Assembly: GCA_031410915.1 (NCBI GenBank)
Contig: JANNZY010000039.1
Span: forward strand, 6,107-70,106
Source of the DNA: WLMZ01 sp031410915
GTDB taxonomy: Bacteria; Actinomycetota; Acidimicrobiia; Acidimicrobiales; Ilumatobacteraceae
Direction: 5' to 3'
DNA: 64,000 nucleotides
Part shown: piece by piece, positions 50,195 through 62,700 of the stretch
Layout: each line of letters opens with the position of its first letter
How positions within the stretch are numbered: position 1 is the stretch's first letter
Position numbers and translations under genes: made by a program
The notes under the pieces: generated by a model
Told to the model about the DNA's origin: nothing
Databases searched by the model: none
What the model saw: only the letters and a program-made list of their open reading frames with translations

Positions 50195-50710
50195 TCATCC
50201 AGCCCGGCGGCGCTCGACGCGCAGCACGCAACGCACCTCGACGAGCGATGTGTCGAACACGACCGACCACGCCTGCGATTCGCCGGGGTCGACGTCGTCG
50301 AGGTCGCGTTCGATCAACGCGAGTGTCTCGCCGGAAGGATCGAGGAACGAGACGTAGACGCGATAGTCGGCTGACGTGTCGGTCGGGTTGCGCACTGATC
50401 CGGCCGACGTCCAACGTCCGCCGGCGGCTTCGCACGTGTGGTGGCCGACGTCGCCGACCGCGCCGTCGAAGTCGCCGGAGCCGGGTTGGTTGACGACATC
50501 GATCACCACTGCCTGCTGCACTGCGCCGGCTGTCGTCGACGTCGCCGCCGGCACGTCAACCGAGGGGCCGTTGGCTGTGACCACAGTCGGCGACGCGGCG
50601 GCGGGCACGGTCGCCCTGGAGCTGACCGGTTCGCTGGTGCACGCCGCGAGTGCGACGGCGACGAGGCAGACGAGCGCCCAGCGGCGCGCTCGGTCCGTCT
50701 CGTGCGCCAC
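50195..50710 (-). CDS. putative small lipoprotein following the giant surface protein
   Basis: A 171-residue exported protein. Its signal (RRWALVCLVAVALAACTSEP) ends in lipobox LAAC, followed by a Ser/Thr/Val/Pro linker and a folded domain (GHHTCEAAGGRWTSAGSVRN, then DYRVYVSFLDPSGETLALIE) with two cysteines. That domain resembles the FxxL-type small extracellular beta domains that follow a linker. GTG 50710 starts 24 bp after the stop of the giant gene, on the same strand, so the two are probably co-transcribed. It could be a partner of the surface protein at the membrane; function unknown. Confidence 0.7.
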   Translation of the reverse strand: MAHETDRARRWALVCLVAVALAACTSEPVSSRATVPAAASPTVVTANGPSVDVPAATSTTAGAVQQAVVIDVVNQPGSGDFDGAVGDVGHHTCEAAGGRWTSAGSVRNPTDTSADYRVYVSFLDPSGETLALIERDLDDVDPGESQAWSVVFDTSLVEVRCVLRVERRRAG

Positions 50711-50733
50711 GAACGCGGCCTCGACCGTCTCCG

Positions 50734-53700
50734 TCACGATCGTCGTGGTCGGCGGCGGCGAGACAGCGCGACCAGGACCACGCCGAGCAGCGACCACGCG
50801 AGTGCGATCCAGGACGACCCGACGACGTCAGCGCCGGTGGTCGGCAGCACGAGACGTACGACGGTCAGGGTCGCCGTTGCAACGGCAGAGGCGCCGATGC
50901 CGTTCGGGCCGACACCTGCAATGGACGCGTTGTTCGTGATGCGACCGTTCGAGGATGCCCCGAAATTGGCGCGGTACGTGGTGGTGCACGTCACCGACGC
51001 ACCGGGAGCGAGCGTGCCGTCGAAGCCGCCGCACAGCAGCGGCGTCAGGCCGAGCAACGAGTCGGCCACGACCACACGGGTGAGCGTGACGTTGCCGGTG
51101 TTCGTCCCGACCAGGGTGTACGTGACGATGGCCCCGGTCGAGACGGTGATGGCCGACACCGACTTGGTCAACGACAGCGCCGGATTCTGCACTGTTGCCG
51201 CGGTGACTGCTGCCGCGGCCGACACCTGCACGCCGCCGGCACTCGCGACGACCGATGCGCTGTTGCGGATCGTGCCGCGATCGAGGTCCGCCTGGCGTAC
51301 CACGTACGTCGCCGTGCACGTGATCGACGCTCTCGGTGCGAGCACTCCCCCGAAGCCACCGCACGAGATCGCGCTGAGGCCAGCCATCGGGTCCACCAGG
51401 GTGACGCCGCTGAGCGTGATGTTGCCGGTGTTGATGACGACAAACGTGTACGTGACCACGTCGCCGACGGCTCCGACCGACGTCGGCGTCGTCGACTTTG
51501 CGAGGCTGATCGCCGGATGCGGCGCGATCGCCACCGTCGCTGCGTCCGTTGCGGTGACGGCTGCGCCGAACGGTGGCAGGCCGCTCGCCGTCGCTGTGTT
51601 CACGACACTGCCGGCGTCGGCGTCGGCCTGCGTCAGGATGTAGGTCGCCGAGCACGTGAATGCCGCGCCGGCAGCGAGCGTGGTGGCCGGGCAGCTGACC
51701 GCCGAGAGTCCCCGCAGCGGATCGGTGACCGCGACAGCGGTGAGCGCGACGGTGCCGATGTTGGTGACGACGAAGGTGTAGGCGACGGTCTCGCCCGCGC
51801 CGCCGGCGGTGGCCGGCGACACCGTCTTGTCGATCGAGAGACCGGATGACTGGGCGGTGATGATGGTGATCGAGTCGGCGTCTGTGACCCGCGGACCCGT
51901 CGGCGGACGGCCACTCGCGGTTGCCGTGTTCGCGACCGCGCCACCCGTGATGTCGGCTTGGTCGATGGAGTAGGTCGCGGTGCACGTCGTCGTTGCGCCG
52001 GGCACGAGCGCTGTCACCGGGCAGGTCACCGCGGAGAGTCCGGGCAGCGGGTCGCTGACGCCAATCGCAGTCAGCGTCACATTGCCGGTGTTGGTCACCA
52101 CGAATGTGTAGACGACGACTGAGCCCGGCACAATCGTCGCGATCGGTGCGGCGTCCTTGACGAGATCGATGGCCGGTGTCTGAGTGGCGACAACGGTCGC
52201 CGAGTCGCTGTCGCTCACGGCCGGACCCGTTGGAGGCACGCCACTCGCCGTCGCGCTGTTGGTGATCGACCCGGCGTCGACATCGGCGAGCGTCGTCGTG
52301 TACGACGCAGCACAGGTCGTGGTGGCATTCGGCGCGAGCATGGCGGTCGAACACGTGACGGGGCCGAGCCCGGCGAGGGGGTCGGCGACGCCTACTCCCG
52401 TCAGCGTCACGTTGCCGGTGTTGGTCACCACGAACGAGTAGGTCACCGTTTGGCCCGCCGCGGTCACGGTCGTCGGAGCAGCAGTCTTGACAACGGTGAT
52501 CGACGGCGCTCGCATGGCGTTGACGACATGGCTCGATGTTGCGGTGACGGCCGGGCCGGCGGGTGGCGTCGCCGAGGCCATGGCCGAGTTCAGGATCGAG
52601 CCGGCGTCGATGTCGGCCTGCGTCGTCGGCCTGGCCGCCGAGCAGGTCGTGCTCGCGCTCGGCGCGAGCGTGGTGACCGGGCACGTGACGGGGCCCAGTC
52701 CGGGCAGCGGATCGACGACAGCGAGGCCTCTCAACGTGACGTTGCCGTTGTTGGTCACGGCGAACGAGTAGGTGATCACGGTACCGGCCGTGGCGACCGT
52801 GCCCGGCGACGACGACTTGACGAGTCCGATCGACGGCCTCCGTGTTGCGGTCACGATGGCGGTGTCCGCATCGGTGACCGGCGCTCCGGACGGCGGCGAG
52901 CCCGTCACCGTGGCCGTGTTGGTGATCGAGCCAGCGTCGACTGCGGCCTGTGAGGCGACCAGCGTGGCGGTACACGTCGTGCCACCACCGGAGGCAAGCG
53001 TCGTGACCGGGCACGTGATCGGGCCGAGACCGGGGAGGGGGTCGGCGACGGTGATGCCGGTCAGCGACACGTTGCCCGTGTTCGTCACGACGAACGAGTA
53101 CTCCACGGGCTGGTTCGCTCCGGTCACGGTGGTCGGGCTGGCGGACTTGACGAGTTGTATCGCCGGGGCGGGGGTCGCGGTCACCGTCTCGGTGTCTGTG
53201 GCCGTGACCGGCGCGCCGACAGGCGGGGTTCCGGAAGCGATCGCGGTGTTGTCGACGCGGCCGGCGTTCATGTCGGCGGGCGTCACCGTGTAGGTCGCCG
53301 TGCAGGTCGTGGCTGCGCCGGGTGCCAGCGACGTCACCGGGCACGATGGAGCGCCGAGGCCGGCCAGCGGGTCGGTCACACCGACCGCGGAGAGAGTCAC
53401 GTTGCCGGTGTTGGTGACGACGAACGAATAGGTCACGACCTGGTTCGCCGCGATCACGTTGTTCGGTGACGCCGATTTGACGAGCGAGATCGACGGGCTC
53501 GCCGGGGCCGCGACGGTCTCCGAGTCCACCGCCGAGACCGCAGGCCCGGTCGGTGGCGTGCCACTGGCGGTCGCGGTGTTGTCGATGCGGCCGAGATCCA
53601 CGTCGGCCTGCGTCGCCGGCCGCGTCGCCGAACACGTCATCGACACAGTTGGCGCGAGCACGGTCGTCGGACAGATGACGGTCGACAGGCCGGGCAGTGC

Positions 53701-56700
53701 GTCGATGACCCCGACTGCGGTGAGGGTCACGTTGCCCGTGTTGGACACGAGAAACGAGTACGACACGACCTGGCCGCTCGCGGTCACCGTGGTCGGTGAG
53801 GCCGTCTTGGTCAGCGAGATCGACGCCGTCGCCGCAGCGGTGACCGTGAACGTCGCCGCGTCATTGACTGCCGATCCGTTCGGCGGCGTGCCCGACGCGG
53901 TGGCCGTGTTGACGATGGAGCCACGATCGATGTCGGTCTGTGTCGTCGTGTAGCTCGCGGTGCACGTCGTGTTCGCCCCGGGAGCGAGCGTCGCGACCGG
54001 GCACGTCACACCCGACAGCCCTGGTAGCGGATCGAACACCCCGACGCCGGTCAGGGTCACGTTGCCCGTGTTCGTGACCACGAACGAGTAGCCCACCGGC
54101 TGGCTTGCGGCAGTGACGGTGGGCGGTGTCGCCGACTTGGCGAGGTCGATCGCGGGTGCGGCTGTCGCGGTGACGATTGCAGAATCGGTGTCCGTCACCG
54201 CCGGACCCGTCGGCGGCAGGCCGCTGACCGACGCTGTGTTCACGATCGTGCCGCGGTCCACGTCGGCCTGCGTGGTCGTGTAGCCGGCAGTGCACGTGGT
54301 GCTGGCGCCGGCGGCGAGGGTGGACGTCGGGCAGTTGATCGGCGACAGGCCGGTCAACGGGTCGACGACGGCGAGGGAACTGAGCGTGACGTTGCCCGTG
54401 TTCGTGACGGCGAACGAGTACGCGACGACTTGGTTCGCCGCAGTGATCGTGGCCGGCTGCGCCGACTTGACGACTTGGATCGCCGGCGCACGCAACGCGG
54501 TGACGGTCTCGGACTCACTCGCGATGACCGCAGGTCCGGTCGGCGGCGTGCCGGTCGCGGTCGCGGTGTTGTCGATGCGTCCGGCGTCGATGTCGGCCAG
54601 CGTCACCGAGTAGGAGGCCGAGCACGTCATCGCCGCCGCCGGCGCCAGGACCGTTGCTGGGCAGGACACCATCGACAGGCCGGCGAGTGGATCGCTGACG
54701 ATCACGGGGTCGAGCGTGACGTTGCCCGTGTTCGTGACGACGAACGTGTAGCTGATGGTCTGGGCCGCTGCCGTCACGTTGTTCGGCGACGCCGCCTTGA
54801 CGATCGTGAGGCTCGGCGAGGCCGCAGCGAGCACCACTGTCGAGTCGGTGTCGGACACGGTCGAACCCGTCGACGGCGTGCCCGTTGCTGTCGCCATGTT
54901 GTCGATGCGACCGGCGTCGACATCGGCCTGGGTCGTGAGATACGTCGCGGTGCACACCAAGCTGCCGGCAGGGGCCAGCGTCGTCGCCGGACACGAGAGC
55001 GCGCTCAACGACGGCATCGGATCGGTGACGGCGATGGACGCGAGCGTGACGTTGCCGGCGTTCGTGACGCGGAACGAGTAGACGATCGTCTGATTGGCGG
55101 CCGTGACCGTCGCCGGGTTGGCCGCCTTCACGAGCGCAATGTTCGGTGCCGACGGAACCGTGACGGTGGCACCGTCGCTGTCTGTCACGTTCGGACCGAC
55201 GGGAGGCGTCGCCGTGACGGTAGCGCTGTTCAGGACCGTGCCCGCGTCGACATCGGCCTGCGAGACCGAGTACGTCGCCAAGCACGTCGTCGACGTTGCC
55301 GGCGCCAGGGTGGTGACCGGGCAGGAGAGCGTCGAGAGACCGGCCAGCGGGTCGCTGACGACGATGTCGGTCAGTGTCACGTTGCCGGCGTTGGTGACGA
55401 CGAACGTGTACATGACGGTCTCGTTGACCGCGGAGACGGTCGGCGGCGACGCCGACTTGTCGATCGTGATCGCAGCCGTGGACGCGGCCAGCACGACAGC
55501 CGATGCGCTGTCGGTCACGGCTGGTCCGACGGGCGGTGCGCCGGTTGCCGTCGCCGTGTTGTCGATGCGGCCGGTGTCGATGTCGGCCTGGGTGGTGATG
55601 TAAGACGCTGTGCACGTCGTCGTGTCGTTCGGTCCGAGGGTCGTCACCGGGCAGCTGACGGCGCCGAGTCCGGGCAACGGGTCGGTCACGTCGAGACCGG
55701 TCAGCGTGACGTTACCCGTGTTCGTCACGACGAACGAGTACACGACCGTCTGGTTCGCGCCGGACACCGTGGCCGGGCTGGCCGACTTCACGAGTTGGAT
55801 CGCGGGGGCGTTGGCGGCCGTCACGGATGCGCGGTCGGAGGCGGCGACCGCTGCGCCGGTTGGCGGCGTGCCCGACGCCGTCGCGGTGTTGTCGATGCGA
55901 CCGGCGTTCATGTCGGCGAGGGTGACCGCGTACGAAGCAGTGCAGGTGGTGGACGCAACCGGGGCCAGCGTCGTCACCGGACACGTGATCGCGGACACGC
56001 CCGGGAGCGCGTCACTGACGCCGACGTTGCCGAGCGTCACGTTGCCGGTGTTCGTGACGACGAACGCGTAGTTGACGATCTGGCCGATCGTCGTGACGTT
56101 GTTCGGCGTCGCCGACTTGTCGAGCGAGATCGACGGTACTGCGGGCGCACGAACCGTGGCGGACGCGAAGGCCGACACGGGAGCACCGGCCGGGGGCTCA
56201 CCGGAGGCGGTGGCGACGTTGTCGATGCGCCCCGTGTCGACGTCGGTCTGTGTGGTCGTGTAGGAGGCGTTGCACGTCGTCGACGCGGTCGGCGCCAGCG
56301 CCGTGGCGAGGCACCTGACCGCGCCGAGTCCCGCCAGCGGATCGCTGACTCCGACACCGGTGAGCGTGACGTTGCCGGTGTTCGTCACGGTGAACGTGTA
56401 CGTGACGCTCTGGTTCGCGGCGCTGATCGTGGTCGGTGAAGCCGACTTCAGCAGCGCGATCGCCGGCGATGGCGCAACGGTGACCGTCTCGCTGTCGCTA
56501 TCGCTCACTCGCGGTCCGGCACCGGACGGCGGATCACCGGCAGCCGTCGCCGTGTTGACGACGAAGCCGGCATCGACCTCGGACTGTGTGACAGCGCGGG
56601 TCGCCGTGCACGTCGTCGACGCGCTCGGTGCCAGCGTCGTGGTCGGGCAAATGATCGCCGACATGCCGGGCAGCGGGTCGGTCACGCCGACACCGGTCAG

Positions 56701-59700
56701 CGTGACGTTTCCGGTGTTGGTGACGACGAACGAGTAGACGACGACCTGGTTCGCTGCCGTCGCAGTGGTGGGTGTCGCCGTCTTGACGAGATCGATCGCC
56801 GCCGCACGAGTCGTGGTCACCGTGGCCGACGACGTGTCCGACACAGCCGGCCCGGTCGGGGGTGCGCCGGTCACGGTCGCTGTGTTGTCGATCCGTCCGG
56901 CATCGATGTCAGCCTGTGTCGTCGTATAGCCGGCCGAGCAGCTCATCGAACCGGTCGGCACCAGGGTCGTCGCCGGGCAGGTGATTGCGCCGAGTCCGGT
57001 CAGCGGGTCGGTCACGACAATGCCGGCCAATGTCACGTTGCCGGTGTTGGTGACGAGGAACGAGTACGCCACCGCCTCGCTCGCAGCCGTCACGGTCGTC
57101 GGAGCGACGGCCTTCACGATCTGGACCGCCGGTGCGGCCGACGCCGTCACCGTCTCGCTCGACGTGTCCGTCACAACTGCACCCGTCGGTGCAGTACCGC
57201 TGGCCGTCGCGGTGTTGTCGATCCGGCCGTCGTCGATGTCGGCGATCGTCGACGTGTACGTGGCCGAGCACGTCATCGAAGCGGCCGGGGCGAGCGCAGT
57301 CGCGGGACACGCGATGGCGCCGAGTGTGGGCAGTGGGTCGCTCACGACGATGCCGGTCAGCGTCACGTTGCCGACATTCGTGACGACGAACGTGTACGTG
57401 ACCACCTGGCCCGCCGCTGTCACGTTGTTCGGCGATGCCGACTTGGCAAGGTCGATCGCCGGTGTCCTCGTGGCCGTCACGAAGGCGCTCGACGTGTCCG
57501 TCACCGCAGCACCGGTCGGCGGGTTCGCGGTGACGGTCGCCGTGTTCGCGACGGTGCCCGCGTCGAGGTCGGCCTGCGCCGTCACTCGCGTCGCCGTGCA
57601 CGTCGTCGTGGCGCCCGGCGCGAGCACGACGAGCGGGCACGAGATGCCACCGAGGCCGGCCAGCGGGTCACGGATCGCAACCGAGCTCAATGTGACGTTG
57701 CCGGTGTTGGTCACGAGGAACGAGTAGGTCACGGTCTGGTTGGCCGCCGTGACCGTGGACGGCATGGCCGACTTGACCAGATCGATCGAGGGCGAGCGTC
57801 TCGCAGTCACGGTCGTCGACGACGTGTCGGTCACTGCGGGTCCGGCCGGTGGCGTGCCCGACACGGTTGCCGTGTTGGTGACCGATCCCAGATCGATCTC
57901 GGCTTGGGTGACGGTGCGTGTCGCGATACACATCGTCGCTGCGGCCGGAGCCAGCGCGACTGCAGGGCACGCCACCGCCGACATCCCGGGCAGCGGATCG
58001 CTCACACCGATGCCGGTCAGCGAGACGTTGCCGGTGTTGGTGACGAGGAACGAATACGTCACCAACTGTCCGGCGGCGGACACCGTCGTCGGCGCAGCTG
58101 ACTTGGCGAGATCGATCGACGGCGACTGGACCGCCCTGACGATGGCTGAGTCGGTGTCGGACACGACGGGGCCGCTCGGCGGACGGCCGGTGACGGTCGC
58201 GATGTTGTCGACGGACCCGGCATCCAAATCGGCCTGGGTGATCGGGCGGCTCGCAGCGCACGTCACCGATGCCCCGGGAGCGAGTGTGGTCGTCGGGCAG
58301 CTGAGTGCGCTGAGGCCGGGCAGCGGGTCCGTCACGGCGATCGTCGACAGCGTCACATTGCCCGTGTTCGTGATGACGAGCGTGTAGTCGACGACCTGCC
58401 CGACCGCGTTGACCGTCGTCGGGCTCGCCGACTTCACGATCTGGATCGACGGCGCAAGGGTGGCGGTGACCGTGGCTGCGTCGCTGTCGCTGACCGCTCC
58501 ACCGGCACCGGCCGGAGGCGATCCGGACGCGGTCGCGAGGTTGTTGACCGCGCCGGCGTTGATGTCGGCCTGGGTGATGCTGTATGTGGCCGCGCACGAC
58601 ATCGAGGCGGCGGGTGCCAGCGTCGTCGTCGGGCACGTCACGGTGCTGAGGCCAGGCAGCGGATCGCTCACCGCGACCGACGTGAGCGTGACGTTGCCGG
58701 TGTTCGTCACCGTGAACGAGTACGTCACGGCCTGGCCGGCGGCGGTGACGTTGTTCGGTGTCGCAGTCTTGAGGAGATCGATCGACGGCGATCGCGTCGC
58801 GCTCACCGTCTCGTTGTCCGTGTCGGTCACGGGTCCACCCGCGCCGAGCGGTGGCGTGCCGTGAGCGGTCGCCGTGTTGTCGACGCGTCCGGCGTCGATG
58901 TTTGCCTGTGTGACCGCGTACGTGGTGGTGCACGTCGTGGCTGCGGCCGGCGCGAGCGTTGTCGCGGGACAGTTGATCGCGCTCGGACCGACCAGCGGAT
59001 CGGTCACGCCGACGCCGGACAGTGTGACGTTGCCCGTGTTGGTGACGATGAACGAGTAGGTCACCACCTGTCCCGCGGCCGTGACGTTGGTCGGGTTCGC
59101 CGACTTGACGACGTCGATGCCTGGCGTGCGGGTGACGACAACGGACTCGGAGTCGGTGTCGGTGACCGCTACGCCACCACCGGCCGGATTCGCTCGGACC
59201 GTCGCCGTGTTGTCGATCCGGCCGCGGTCGACGTCGGCCTGCGTCGACAGGTACGTGGCCGAGCACGTCGTGGACGCACCCGGGGCGAGCGAAGTGACCG
59301 GGCACGTCACCGAGCCCAGTCCGGGCAGCGTGTCGCTGACCGCGACGGCGTTCAGCGACACGTTGCCGTTGTTCGTCACAGCGAACGAATACGAGACGAC
59401 CTGGTTCGCGGCGCTGATCGTCGTGGGAGTCGCGGTCTTGACGAGTTCGATGCTCGGCACTCGAGTCGCGGTCACCGTCGCCGAGTCGCTGTCCGTGATG
59501 ATCGGGCCTGTCGGTGGCGTGCCCTGCACGACAGCCGTGTTGTTGATCACTCCCCCGTCCAGGTCGAACTGCCTCACGGCGTAGGCGGCGCTGCACGTCG
59601 TGGTCGCCAGTGGCGCCAGGGTCGTCGACGGGCATGTGATCGCGCCGAGACCCGGTAGCGGGTCGACGACCACGATGCCCGAGAGGCTGACGTTGCCGAC

Positions 59701-62700
59701 GTTGGTGACGAGGAACGAGTAGGCCACGAGCTGACCGGCCACGATCACCGTGGTCGGGCTGGCGCTCTTGCGCAGATCGATCGCCGGAGCCGGTGTCGCC
59801 GTGACCGTCACACTGTCCGACGCCGTCACGGACCCGCCGGCGCCCGGCGGTGGCGTGCCACGGGCCGTCGCCGTGTTGTCGATGCGGCCGATGTTCATGT
59901 CGGCCACCGTCACCGAGTACGTCGCCGAGCACGTCGTCGACACGGCGGGCGCCAGCGTGGTGGACCCACACGCGATCACGCTGACACCGGGCTTGGGGTC
60001 GGTCACGCCGACGCCTGTCAGCGAGACGTTGCCGGTGTTGGTCACGATGAACGAGTACGTGATGGTCTGACCCGGGGCGGTCACAGTCGTCGGTGACGCC
60101 GTCTTCACGAGCGAGATGGACGGTGTGCGTGTGGTGGTGACGGTCTCTGGATCAGAATCCGTGACTGTTGATCCATTCGGTGCCGAGCCGGTCACCGACG
60201 CAAGGTTCACGATCGAGCCGGCATCGACGTCGGCCTGCGTGGTGCTGTAGGTCGCAGTGCATGACGTCGTGGCCCCGGGAGCCAGCGACGACGCGAGGCA
60301 TGTGATCGCGCCGAGCCCGGGCTTCGGATCGGCGACGACGATGCTGGTGAGAGTGACGTTGCCGGCGTTGGTGACGACGAACGAGTACGTGATGGTTTGC
60401 GCCGGGGTCGAGACATTGGTCGGGCTGGCGGTCTTGACGATGTCGACCGCGGGTGCGGGCGGCGCAGGTGGTGCGATGCATGCGCTGTTGTCGGTGATCT
60501 GCAGCTCGGGTGTCGCCGCCGAGACCGAGTTGAACAAACCCGTGCCCGAGCCGGCGCAGGCCGACGCCGTCGTGTACGCCGTGAAGCGGAACGTGACAGC
60601 GACGATGAAGGTGTGCGTCGCCCCTGTGCTGATCGCCTGCCCGGAAGGCGCGAGGATGAACGGACCGCCACCGGTTGCCGCGCCGGCCGCGGGAGCAGCT
60701 CCAGCACTGGTCGCCGCCGTCCAACTCGCACCGGTCACCTGCAGGTTGCCGGCGAAAGCTGGCGAGTCGGTGAGCGCGCCGTACGTCGTGGCCGAGCCCG
60801 CGTTGTCGACGGTGACGGTGTACGTCGCGGTGTAGATGCCCGCCGCAGTCGGGCCGGTCACGGCGCCGGGGCTCTTGACGACGTTCGGGATCCGCGAGTT
60901 CGTGTATGTGCACACGACGGTCGCCCCGTTGTCGCCAGCCGCGATGGTCAGTCCGTCGTTGGGGTTGCCATCAGCCGCACCGGCGCACGCGAGCGACGTC
61001 GTGTAGGCGGACGCCGACCCGACGTCGAACGCCTCGCCGAACGTGAGTGTCTGTCCGGCGTAGACCGTGACCGCACTCCCCGCGTCGACCTCGTTGGCGG
61101 TGTTCGCGACCGACACGAGACCAGGGTTGTTCGTTCCGCCCGTCGACGTGATCGTGACCTGACTGTTGACGATCGCCCCGAGCCAACGCTTGTCAACGCG
61201 CACCTGAGCGCTTCGCCGGGTGTTGACGAACGTGCACGTCAGGTCGGACCCACCGACGACGGCACCGGCCGCGATCGTGAGCGTCGAGCCCGACAGCGAC
61301 GTCGACACCGCGGTGCCGCTGCCGTTCACACACGTCGCCGAGGTCAGCGTGTAGTTCGCCCCGACCGTCTCGGTGATGCTCGTCGCGGTGTCGAGCGCGC
61401 TGAGCTTGTAAGCCGTCGACGACGCCGGGTTCGCAGCGGTGGTGTCCAGCGTCAGGCTGGCCGGTAGGCCGTTGGTGCCGCCGTTGAACGCAAACGATCC
61501 GGCCGGACCGACGGTTTGCTTGCGGATCGTGACGCGCGGGAGTCGCTGGTTCGTGACGTTGCAGCTCAACACGTCACCGGGCGCAACGGTCAGCGTCACG
61601 GCCGGCAACGCAACGGTGCCGATCGCGCTCCCACCCACATTGCTGCATGTGATGCCGGTCAGCACCCACCCGGCGGGCTGGGTGGTCTCGGTGATCGTCA
61701 CCGTGCGCGTCGGCGCACCCGTGGCGAACGGTACTGCGAAGCTGGACGAGCCGACGCCGGACGACGTGGTGATCGACGGCACGGGGTCGACGGCGTTGCC
61801 CGTGCCGGTGGTGGAGAACGCGAACGTGTTGTCGCCACCGATGCTGGTCTTGACGATGGTGATCTGCGCATCGCGCACGTTGGTGTAGGTGCACGTGTAG
61901 TCGGCACCGGCGACGAGCGTTGCCGACACCTGTCGCGCCGAGGCACTGGTGGTGATGACCGAGCCTGCCGCGCTGGTTCCGGCTGCGACACACGTCAGGT
62001 CGGTCAACTGGAACGAAGTGCTCGCGCCCTCGGTGACGGAGTACGTGCCGGGGACCAGGTTGGCGAAGACCTGGCTGACCGACGGCGTCGTCGGCGGGTT
62101 CGGGCTCAGCGAGAAAGACGACGGCGAGAGCCCGCCGGTCGACGTGTAGCCGAACGTACCGGCACCACCGTTCGCCGTCTTCTGGATGACGAGACGGGCG
62201 AGCTTGTCGTTCGTGAACGTGCACGTGATGTTCGCAGCCGGCTCCACGAATGCGGCGCCGACTGTGATCGCGTTGCCGGCGAACGTACCGAACGTGCCGG
62301 GGTTGCCGGTGATCGCACTGTTCGCATCCGAGCACGAGCCGCCCGTGAGTCGCCATCCGGCCGGCACCGTCTCGGTGATCGTGACGGCGGTACCGACGGT
62401 CGTGACGGCGAACGGCGTCGACGACGCAGGGGTACCGGCCGTCGTGGTGACCACGGTCGCCGCCGTCGATGCCAGGTTCGTCATCGCGAACCCGAAGCTG
62501 CCCACACCCCCGACGCTGGTCTTGGCGACGCTGACGGTTGCCGGTCGCGGCGTGTTGGTGAACGTGCACGTGATGTTGTCCGAGGCCTGCGGGCGGACCA
62601 CGAAGCTGACACCGGTGCCGCCCGGCAGCACGGTGGACGAACCGGCGAACGCATTCGAGCACGAGACGGAGCTCGCGTACTGGCCGAGCGCGCCGACGGA

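Noticed and set aside
52184..59658. Regular series of 100-270-residue plus-strand frames in the giant repeat region
   Set aside because: They recur with the 330-bp period because the complement of each repeat is also open; composition is not protein-like.
50870..60454. CRISPR-like array because of regular spacing
   Set aside because: Period is about 330 bp, fully coding, and repeats are diverged; no short repeat-spacer pattern exists.
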